DNA of 64,000 nucleotides from NCBI RefSeq assembly GCF_900114735.1, contig NZ_FOUA01000010.1, forward strand, positions 1 to 64,000, in the 5' to 3' direction. Shown here piece after piece: positions 20,237 to 27,027 of this stretch (positions are counted from its first letter, which is position 1; every line of letters begins with the position of its first letter). Source of the DNA: Halopseudomonas bauzanensis. Its GTDB lineage: Bacteria > Pseudomonadota > Gammaproteobacteria > Pseudomonadales > Pseudomonadaceae. The notes under the pieces are model-generated. The model made no database searches. It was not told the DNA's origin and saw only the letters and a program-made list of their open reading frames with translations. The position numbers were made by a program, and so were the translations under genes.

Positions 20237-21017
20237 CGCACCCATAGGCGTGTTCGATTCCGGCGTCGGTGGCCTGTCGGTGCTGCGCGAGATCCGCCAG
20301 TTGCTGCCGGCTGAGTCCCTGTTATACGTGGCTGATAGCGGCTTCGTGCCCTATGGCGAGAAGTCGCCGGAAACCATCTGCCAGCGCAGTCGAGCGATTG
20401 CCGAGTTTCTGCAGGCGCAGGGGGCCAAGGCGCTGGTGCTGGCCTGCAATACGGCCACCGTGGCGGCGGTGGCTGACCTGCGGGCCCGTTACCCGCTGCC
20501 GATCATTGGCATGGAGCCGGCCGTCAAGCCGGCTACTCTGGCTACCCGCAGCGGGGTGGTTGGCGTGCTGGCCACTACCGGAACCCTGCGCAGCGCCCGG
20601 TTCGCCGCGTTGCTGGACCGCTTCGCCGGTTCGGTGACGGTCATCACGCAGCCCTGTCCGGGGCTGGTCGAATGCGTCGAACGCGGCGACCTGAACGGGC
20701 CGCAGGTGATTGCGTTGCTGACCCGCTATACTCAGCCCCTGCTGGAAGCCGGGTGCGATACCCTGATTCTCGGTTGTACGCATTACCCGTTTCTGCGTCC
20801 GGCCCTGGAGCAATTGTTGCCCGATCACATTCGCCTGGTGGATACCGGAGCCGCTGTAGCCCGCCAGTTGCGGACGCGGCTGACCGAGCATAATCTGCTT
20901 GCCGCTGGCCCGGCTGCGCCGGCGCGGCTATGGACCAGCGGCGATGTGGCGGCCCTGGAGGGTGTGCTGCCGCTGTTATGGGAAAGGAACGCAACGGCTG
21001 AGCCGTTGTCGGTTTAA
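20229..21017 (+). CDS. murI: Glutamate racemase
   Basis: A 262-residue racemase that makes D-glutamate for peptidoglycan. Both catalytic cysteines are in place: [12 protein letters not shown] (about residue 73) and [12 protein letters not shown] (about residue 184). [16 protein letters not shown] opens the protein. The ATG at 20229 overlaps the moeB stop by eight bases. A perfect 18-bp inverted repeat begins one base past the stop codon. Confidence 0.96.
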   Translation: MNDAPIGVFDSGVGGLSVLREIRQLLPAESLLYVADSGFVPYGEKSPETICQRSRAIAEFLQAQGAKALVLACNTATVAAVADLRARYPLPIIGMEPAVKPATLATRSGVVGVLATTGTLRSARFAALLDRFAGSVTVITQPCPGLVECVERGDLNGPQVIALLTRYTQPLLEAGCDTLILGCTHYPFLRPALEQLLPDHIRLVDTGAAVARQLRTRLTEHNLLAAGPAAPARLWTSGDVAALEGVLPLLWERNATAEPLSV

Positions 21018-21018
21018 A

Positions 21019-21064
21019 TCGAAGACTGCCTCTGAATCGACCGCGCTTCAGAGGCAGTCTTCGA
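21019..21064 (+). repeat. Perfect 18-bp inverted repeat after murI
   Basis: TCGAAGACTGCCTCTGAA (21019-21036) and its exact complement (21047-21064) flank a ten-base loop. It begins one base after the murI stop and lies 36 bp before the pagL ATG. There is no T-run on the plus strand, so it is not a textbook intrinsic terminator. It may end or stabilise the murI mRNA, or act as a DNA site for pagL control. Confidence 0.9.
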
Positions 21065-21100
21065 CTACGGTGAAATCAACCATCGCAAGGAAAATACGAG

Positions 21101-21625
21101 ATGAAGAAAACTGCCTTGGCACTATCCTGCGCTCTGTCTGCGCTGTGCAGCGTTCCCGCTGCCCATGCCTTGGACGGTATCACGCTGCAGATCGGTGAGT
21201 CTTCCGAGAACACCACCACCTACCGGATCGGAGCGGAGTTCGAATTCGGCCGAACCCTATGGCAAAGCCAGTCGGGCGGTGTGCAGCTGGATGGTTACTG
21301 GGATGCCGGAGTGACTCGCTGGAGCAGCCTGGATGCGACCAGTCTGACCCTCACTCCCATGTTTCGACTGAGTTTCGGTGCCAGTGACGGCGGCGTGACG
21401 CCTTTCCTGGAAGGCGGCATTGGCGCCTCCTATTTCACCGACACCAACCTGGGTGATCAGGACCTGGGCGGCAAGTTCCAGTTCGAAGATCGTCTGGGCG
21501 CAGGCTTGAAGTTTGCCAGCGGCTCGGAAGTGGGCGTGCGCTACTACCACTACTCCAACGCCGGCCTCAAGCAGCCGAACGACGGTATCGACATGGCTGC
21601 GCTGTACTATCGCCTGGGGTTCTGA
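21101..21625 (+). CDS. pagL: Lipid A 3-O-deacylase PagL family, with Asp at the catalytic Glu position
   Basis: A 174-residue outer-membrane beta-barrel. Residues 1-23 are a signal peptide (cut after AHA), leaving about 150 residues, as in P. aeruginosa PagL. The enzyme removes the 3-O acyl chain of lipid A. Catalytic His and Ser are present in YYHYSNAGL (His150, Ser152 of the precursor), but the position of the third residue, Glu in characterised PagL (14 residues after the His), is Asp164 in NDGIDMAALY. The C-terminus ends YYRLGF, an aromatic beta-barrel terminus. AAGGAAA precedes the ATG. The place after murI matches P. aeruginosa. Confidence 0.87.
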   Translation: MKKTALALSCALSALCSVPAAHALDGITLQIGESSENTTTYRIGAEFEFGRTLWQSQSGGVQLDGYWDAGVTRWSSLDATSLTLTPMFRLSFGASDGGVTPFLEGGIGASYFTDTNLGDQDLGGKFQFEDRLGAGLKFASGSEVGVRYYHYSNAGLKQPNDGIDMAALYYRLGF

Positions 21626-21679
21626 CCCGGAGAGGGCATGGATGCCCGCCAGTCCCTTTCACCAGCTCTTCCGGCTTCC

Positions 21680-22201
21680 TCAGTTTCTCGACCGCGTCAC
21701 ACCGTATTGCTCCCGGTACAACTGGGCAAAGCCATGCAGCAGCGGCAGCATGATCGCCCAGGCCAGCGCGATGAGTAACAACCCCGGTATCAAGCTGAGG
21801 GTCAGGGAGACATCCTCCCGTTGCACAATCACCCCGTACAGCAAGGGCCCGGCGACCGCGCCCAACAGGCTGGCGCGCCACCAGGGGCGGGCGCTCCAAC
21901 GTAAAGCATGATTGAGCGTGGTGCCTATCAAGGCCCAGCCGAGCACCAGCCACAAAGGGGCCAGAACCTCATGGCCGCGAATTGCCAGCCAGCCCATTTG
22001 CAGCATCAGTGAATCCAGTACCGCACCGGCCAACAGGCAGGACACCACCAATTTTCCTTCGGCGGCCCAGTTGCTGATATGGAAAAAATGCACCAGCAGC
22101 GCCGCCCCGGGAATCAATAACCAGGCGCTGTTACCGCCCAGCACGCAGGCCAGCCAGCCGCTAACGAACAGCAGAGCATTGAACAGGTTCTTTGCTGGCA
22201 T
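21680..22201 (-). CDS. DUF2878 membrane protein
   Basis: A 173-residue polytopic inner-membrane protein with five or six hydrophobic segments and short basic loops, matching DUF2878. Family members usually sit beside photolyase, DUF1365 and fatty-acid-modifying genes; here it stands alone between pagL (convergent) and hemH (divergent). No function is known. It may be the remnant of a larger cluster that occupies this site in other pseudomonads. Confidence 0.78.
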   Translation of the reverse strand: MPAKNLFNALLFVSGWLACVLGGNSAWLLIPGAALLVHFFHISNWAAEGKLVVSCLLAGAVLDSLMLQMGWLAIRGHEVLAPLWLVLGWALIGTTLNHALRWSARPWWRASLLGAVAGPLLYGVIVQREDVSLTLSLIPGLLLIALAWAIMLPLLHGFAQLYREQYGVTRSRN

Positions 22202-22397
22202 GGGTGAACATTCTCCATTGGCTGGTTATCCGGTTCGGCGATCGTCCCGGAATCGACGTTCGGCTGCAAGGGGCGCGGGCGATATGTTCAGGCAATGATG
22301 TCCATAGCCATGGCGACAGGGTAAAACCCGCGCCGGCAGGGTACAATCCGGGTTTTCCACCCACCTGCAGATATTGATGTCACAAGGGGAAAGCCTG

Positions 22398-23417
22398 ATG
22401 TCCGACCGAGGGATCCTGTTACTGAATCTGGGTTCACCCGCCAGCACCGAGGTGGCGGATGTGCGTCGTTATCTCAATCAGTTTCTGATGGACCCTTGTG
22501 TGGTGGATCTACCCTGGCCGGCGCGTCGGCTGCTGGTCAGCCTGATCCTGCTGCGACGTCCGCGTGAGTCCGCGGCGGCTTATGCGTCGATCTGGTGGGA
22601 AGAAGGCTCGCCGCTGATCGTCATCAGCCGCCGGGTGCGCGATCAGTTGCGCGCCCGGTTGGATATGCCGGTAGAGTTGGCCATGCGTTACGGTGAGCCA
22701 TCGGTGGAGCAGGGCATCCTGGCGCTGGCCGGGCAGGGCGTGGGCGAGATCCTGTTGATGCACCAGTATCCGCAGTTCGCCGACAGCACCATCACCACCT
22801 CCATCCGCGAAGCACAGCGGGTCATCCGCAAGCACGACCTCAAGGTGCGGCTGACGGTACTGCCGGCTTTTCATGGCCGGCAGGATTACCTGGACAGCCT
22901 GGTCGCCAGTGCCCAGCCCCATTTGCAGCAGGGCTTCGATCACTTGCTGTTCAGCTACCACGGTCTGCCGGAACGCCACCTGCGCAAGGCCGATCCCACC
23001 GGCAACCATTGCCTGTCCAGCGCCGATTGCTGCGCTCGCCCGTCGCCGGCGCATGCCACCTGCTACCGCGCCCAGTGCCGGGCGGTCAGCCATGCCTTTG
23101 CCGAGCAGATGGGCTTGCAGCCTGACCAGTGGAGCATGGCGTTCCAGTCCCGGCTGGGGCGTGACAAGTGGATCGAGCCCTACACCGAGGAAACGCTGGA
23201 CGAACTGGCGGCCCGGGGCGTGAAGCGGCTGCTGGTGATGTGCCCGGCCTTTACCGCCGATTGCATCGAGACGCTGGAGGAGATCGGTGACCGTGGCCGC
23301 GAGCAATTCATCGAGGCGGGCGGGGAAGAGCTGGTGCTGGTGCCATGCCTTAACGATCACCCGCAATGGATGGACACGCTGGCTCACTGGGCGCGCACCG
23401 AGCCGGTCAGCGCCTGA
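22398..23417 (+). CDS. hemH: Ferrochelatase
   Basis: A 339-residue enzyme that inserts iron into protoporphyrin IX, the last step of haem synthesis. It opens with [31 protein letters not shown] carries the conserved His188. A Cys-rich insert (residues 205-227: Cys205, 211, 212, 222, 227) follows at the place where several bacterial ferrochelatases hold a [2Fe-2S] cluster. The ATG at 22398 is preferred over 22374 because AAGGGGAAA lies just before it and the protein then starts like the family. Confidence 0.95.
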   Translation: MSDRGILLLNLGSPASTEVADVRRYLNQFLMDPCVVDLPWPARRLLVSLILLRRPRESAAAYASIWWEEGSPLIVISRRVRDQLRARLDMPVELAMRYGEPSVEQGILALAGQGVGEILLMHQYPQFADSTITTSIREAQRVIRKHDLKVRLTVLPAFHGRQDYLDSLVASAQPHLQQGFDHLLFSYHGLPERHLRKADPTGNHCLSSADCCARPSPAHATCYRAQCRAVSHAFAEQMGLQPDQWSMAFQSRLGRDKWIEPYTEETLDELAARGVKRLLVMCPAFTADCIETLEEIGDRGREQFIEAGGEELVLVPCLNDHPQWMDTLAHWARTEPVSA

Positions 23418-23435
23418 TCGTACCGGTGGGGTGGC

Positions 23436-24074
23436 TCAGGCGCGCTTGAGCCACTCCGACAGGGCCAGATGCAGCCCCAGCGCCACCAGCACCGCGCCCA
23501 TCAACCGATCGAACCAGTGGCCCATACGCGCAAAGCTGCTGCGCACGCGCGGTTGGCTGAACAGCAGCGCTACCAGGCAGAACCACAACCCCGTGGCCGC
23601 CGCCAGATAAATTCCGTAGCCCGCCTGGACCAGTAGTGGCGTCTGGGGGCTGATGACCAGCGTGAATACCGACAGAAAGAACAGCGTCGCCTTGGGATTC
23701 AGGCCATTGGTGATGAAACCATTGACGAAGGCCTTGCGCGCCGGCATCGCTACTGTTGCCAACGCCACCTCACCCGTGCTGCTGGCTTGCGGGCGGGCGC
23801 GCAGCGCCTTGATGCCGATATACAGCAAATAGGCCCCGGCAAGCAGCTTCAGCGCATTGAACAGCCATACCGACTGCGACACGATGATGCCAATGCCCAG
23901 TAGTGAATAAGCGACATGCAGGAAAATGCCTGCGCCGATCCCCGCCGCGGTGATCAACCCGGTCTTGCGTCCCGCGCTCACACTGTTGCGGATGACCACG
24001 GCAAAATCCGGCCCCGGACTGATTACCGCCAGCAGGTGGATCATTGCCACCACCAGAAACTCGTTCAGATACAA
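23436..24074 (-). CDS. LysE/RhtB-family amino-acid exporter
   Basis: A 212-residue inner-membrane protein with about six hydrophobic segments. The N-terminal block AVISPGPDFAVVIRNSVSAG is the RhtB/LysE signature, and NGFITNGLNPKATLFFLSVF is the second conserved block. Such proteins export amino acids such as homoserine, threonine, leucine or lysine; the substrate here is unknown. It is convergent with hemH and divergent from the 2-hydroxyacid dehydrogenase. Confidence 0.9.
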   Translation of the reverse strand: MYLNEFLVVAMIHLLAVISPGPDFAVVIRNSVSAGRKTGLITAAGIGAGIFLHVAYSLLGIGIIVSQSVWLFNALKLLAGAYLLYIGIKALRARPQASSTGEVALATVAMPARKAFVNGFITNGLNPKATLFFLSVFTLVISPQTPLLVQAGYGIYLAAATGLWFCLVALLFSQPRVRSSFARMGHWFDRLMGAVLVALGLHLALSEWLKRA

Positions 24075-24133
24075 TGGACTGCTCCGGTCAAAACCGCCAT
24101 TCTAAACCAGCCTCAGTCGAAACGGGTTCCGAG

Positions 24134-25090
24134 ATGAATAAACTGTCAGTGGTATTTTTGGATCAGGCGTCATTGGATCAGGGTGATCTGGATATGCAGG
24201 CGCTGCACGACGCCGCAGCGACCTTGACGCTGTACCCCGCCACCATGGCGGAGCAGGTGGCTGAACGTATCGCCGACCATCAGGTAGTGATCACCAACAA
24301 GGTGATGATCGACGAGCAGGCCATGCAGGCCTGTCCGCAGTTGCAACTTATCCTGGTATCCGCCACCGGAACCAATAATGTCGATCTGGAAGCGGCCCGC
24401 AAACGGGGTATCACGGTCTGCAACTGCCAGGCCTATGGCACCCCGTCGGTGGCGCAGCATGCGCTGATGCTCATGTTGGTACTCATTACCCGCTTTGAAT
24501 CCTACCGTCAGGCCGTGCGTGACGGTGCCTGGCAGCGCAGCAATCAGTTCTGCCTGCTGGATTACCCCATCGGTGAGTTGTCTGGCCGCACCCTGGGCAT
24601 TCTCGGTTATGGGGAGCTGGGACAGGAAGTCGGTCGACTGGCCAGTGCCTTCGGGATGAACATCCTGGTCGGCTCGTTGCCGGGCCGCGAACACCCCGAC
24701 CGTCCGCCCCTGGCCGAGCTGCTGCCCCAAGTCGATGTGCTCAGTCTGCATTGCCCGCTCACCGAGCAGACCCGGCACCTGATCGGTGCCGAGCAACTGG
24801 CACTGATGAAGCCAGGCAGTCTGCTGATCAACGCCGGGCGCGGTGGGCTGGTGGACGAGCAGGCGCTGGTCGACAGTCTGCGCAGCGGCCATCTGGGTGG
24901 GGCTGGATTCGATGTGCTGACCACCGAACCGCCGGTCAATGGCAACCCGCTGCTCGACGACTCCGTACCCAACCTGGTGGTGACGCCGCACAGTGCCTGG
25001 GGCAGCCGGGAAGCGCGCCAGCGGATTGTCGGTCAGTTGGTGGGCAGCCTGGTGGATGAGGTCCAGCGGGAACAGCGCCGCATTGTCTGA
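24134..25090 (+). CDS. D-2-hydroxyacid dehydrogenase (hydroxypyruvate reductase-like)
   Basis: A 318-residue NAD(P)-dependent oxidoreductase. The Rossmann loop GILGYGELGQEVGRLA follows a regulatory-type N-terminal domain; the catalytic Arg (NAGRGGLVDE), Glu (TTEPPVNGNPLL) and His (TPHSAWGS) are all in place. Overall layout is closest to glycerate dehydrogenase/hydroxypyruvate reductase (HprA), but 2-ketogluconate or other 2-keto acids are possible. The ATG at 24134 fits the family start; the frame runs upstream to 24044 across the divergent promoter region. Confidence 0.88.
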   Translation: MNKLSVVFLDQASLDQGDLDMQALHDAAATLTLYPATMAEQVAERIADHQVVITNKVMIDEQAMQACPQLQLILVSATGTNNVDLEAARKRGITVCNCQAYGTPSVAQHALMLMLVLITRFESYRQAVRDGAWQRSNQFCLLDYPIGELSGRTLGILGYGELGQEVGRLASAFGMNILVGSLPGREHPDRPPLAELLPQVDVLSLHCPLTEQTRHLIGAEQLALMKPGSLLINAGRGGLVDEQALVDSLRSGHLGGAGFDVLTTEPPVNGNPLLDDSVPNLVVTPHSAWGSREARQRIVGQLVGSLVDEVQREQRRIV

Positions 25091-25246
25091 GTGAACCGGT
25101 CCACAGATTCGCCATGACGGGTTTCACAGATTGATCAGGTCCACTCCTTTGGGTGGTGCGCGAAGCGGCGGGCATCGATAATTTTCCAGCCTCGATCAGG
25201 AGCAGGCTTTCCCTGAGCCATAGTCTGCTTCTGATGAGGACCTGTC

Positions 25247-25732
25247 ATGGACAAGGAACGACCGACGCCGCGTCGGGTAGCCCGTCTGTGGAGTGCGGCC
25301 ACCGCCCAGCGCGGCGTCAGCCTGCTGGAAGTGCTGGTAGCGGTGTTGGTGCTGGCCATCGGCGTGTTAGGTGCCGTCTCCCTGCAGATCAATGCGCTAC
25401 GCTACAACGCTAGTGCCGCCTACAACACCCAAGCCAGCTTTCTCGCCTACGACATGCTCGATCGCATGCGGGCGAATGCCGATAACCTTTCCAGCTATAC
25501 CATCAACATCAATTCGGCTTGTGCGGACAGCAGCCCCGGCGCATCGATCCTGGCAACTGATCGACAGGACTTCGCCCACGCGGTGAGTTGTCTGCTGCCA
25601 GGCGGCTACGGTAGCGTCGCCGTCAATGGCAACCTCGCCACCGTCACCATCGGCTGGTCGGAAGAGCGGATCGTCGCCGCCGCCGGCAACACGGAATTCG
25701 TCATTTCCTCGATGATTCGGGGTGATCTGTGA
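25247..25732 (+). CDS. pilV: Type IV pilus minor pilin PilV
   Basis: A 161-residue prepilin-like protein with a longer basic leader ending QRG, then VSLLEVLVAVLVLAIGVLG with Glu at +5 of the mature protein, the PilD cleavage pattern. The rest is a small pilin head domain. Minor pilins PilV, W, X and E form the initiating complex at the pilus tip with PilY1. GAGGA precedes the ATG. It is the first gene of the operon here; fimT and fimU, which precede pilV in P. aeruginosa, are absent. The stop overlaps the pilW start (GTGAGTC). Confidence 0.9.
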   Translation: MDKERPTPRRVARLWSAATAQRGVSLLEVLVAVLVLAIGVLGAVSLQINALRYNASAAYNTQASFLAYDMLDRMRANADNLSSYTININSACADSSPGASILATDRQDFAHAVSCLLPGGYGSVAVNGNLATVTIGWSEERIVAAAGNTEFVISSMIRGDL

Positions 25733-26514
25733 GTCGCCGCCTGTCAGGCCGCCCAGCCAGCGGGTTTGGCCTGGTCGAGTTGATGATCGCGATGACGCTC
25801 GGGCTGATTCTGATTCTCGGGGTGTCGCACATATTCATCGCTGGCAAGCAGAGCTTCGTGCTCCAGCAGCACACCGCCGCGCTGCAGGAAAACGCTCGCT
25901 TTGTACTCAGTCGGATCAGCCGCGACCTGCGCCAGGCTGGCATGTTCGGCTGCCTGGATATGTCCCGCCTACCGGCGGCCACCCGCAGCCAGTTGCCGGT
26001 GGAGTTCGCCGCGCCCGTCAGTTTTTCCAGTAGCGTGCTCAAGGTGATCAGCGCCGTGCCGGTACACGACCGGATAACGGCCAGCGGCACCCGCCAGGCT
26101 ACCGATTACGGCGCCCAGTGGCTGCTGGCAACCAACTGCCTGGATGAGCTGCGTATCGCATCGGGTAATACCAGCCTGGCGGTCGAACCAGGCGACTTGC
26201 TCATTCCCATCCGCCAGATCGAGTACCGCCTGGATCAGCACCGGCTGCAGACCCGACTCAACGACAGCGGCAACTTCGAAGTGCTGATCGACGAGGTCGC
26301 CGGGTTCGATCTGCAATTCGGGCTGGCGGCCACGGCGGCGGACCGGACGGTGGACGGCAACTATGTAACCACGGTAGCTGCGGCGGACAGCGAGCGTATC
26401 CGCAGTATCCGCATTGCCCTCAACTTCAGCGACAACCCGGCCAATACCAGCGCTGGTCAGGTTCGGCTCCAGCAATACACGCTGGTGACCGCGCTGCGCA
26501 ACCGACTGGACTGA
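25729..26514 (+). CDS. pilW: Type IV pilus minor pilin PilW
   Basis: A 261-residue prepilin-like protein. The leader ends SG before FGLVELMIAMTLGLILILGV with Glu at +5, and ENARFVLSRISRDLRQAGMFGC is the typical PilW segment after the membrane helix. It starts at a GTG overlapping the end of pilV, so the two are translationally coupled. It belongs to the PilV-W-X-Y1-E priming complex. Confidence 0.92.
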   Translation: MSRRLSGRPASGFGLVELMIAMTLGLILILGVSHIFIAGKQSFVLQQHTAALQENARFVLSRISRDLRQAGMFGCLDMSRLPAATRSQLPVEFAAPVSFSSSVLKVISAVPVHDRITASGTRQATDYGAQWLLATNCLDELRIASGNTSLAVEPGDLLIPIRQIEYRLDQHRLQTRLNDSGNFEVLIDEVAGFDLQFGLAATAADRTVDGNYVTTVAAADSERIRSIRIALNFSDNPANTSAGQVRLQQYTLVTALRNRLD

Positions 26515-26526
26515 ACGGAGGCAAGC

Positions 26527-27027
26527 ATGACATCCGGTAATTCACATGCGGCTCAGGCCGGCTCTGCCTTGGTCATCAGCATGGTGCTTCTGTTGCTGAC
26601 CACGCTGACCGCCTTGGCAGGCATCAGAACCTCCACTGGTCAGGAACGCATGGCCCACAACGTCAAGCTCAAGAACGACAGCTTCCAGGCGGCGGAAAGC
26701 GGTATGCGCCATGTCGAACAGCAGGTTCGCAGCAATACCTTGCTGCTGCCCCTGGCCATCTGCAGTCAGGCCGCCTGCGAGCTGCCTGCACCGGCGCTTG
26801 ATCCCGATCATCGGACAGCACCGGGCGCGGATTGGGTCGCGATACCGTCCTCGGTGGCGGGCAACGGTATGACCGCCTGGTATCGCATCGTGCGCCTCGG
26901 CGACAGCGCCATTCCCGCCAATGTGACCGCGGCTGCGCCTAGCACGCTGTACCGCATTTCGGTAGTCAGCCACAAGGGCGCCACACGGACAGTACTGGAG
27001 AGTATCTATGCCTTCACACGGATTTGA
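26527..27027 (+). CDS. pilX: Type IV pilus minor pilin PilX
   Basis: A 166-residue protein with an N-terminal pilin-type helix (AGSALVISMVLLLLTTLTAL) and the PilX-typical QERMAHNVKLKNDSFQAAES block. The mature +5 position is Ile rather than Glu, which is common in the PilX family. It lies 12 bp after pilW with GGAGG just before its ATG, and its last 20 bases overlap the start of pilY1. Confidence 0.9.
   Translation: MTSGNSHAAQAGSALVISMVLLLLTTLTALAGIRTSTGQERMAHNVKLKNDSFQAAESGMRHVEQQVRSNTLLLPLAICSQAACELPAPALDPDHRTAPGADWVAIPSSVAGNGMTAWYRIVRLGDSAIPANVTAAAPSTLYRISVVSHKGATRTVLESIYAFTRI

Noticed and set aside
21637-21650. Short GGGCAT/ATGCCC hairpin between pagL and the DUF2878 gene
   Set aside because: Six-base stem without a T-run; too weak to call a terminator.
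22320-22365. AAAACCCG ... CGGGTTTT inverted repeat with TACAAT inside, before hemH
   Set aside because: Arms are only 8 bp with an 18-base spacer, and the TACAAT lacks a -35 partner at the right distance; could be chance.
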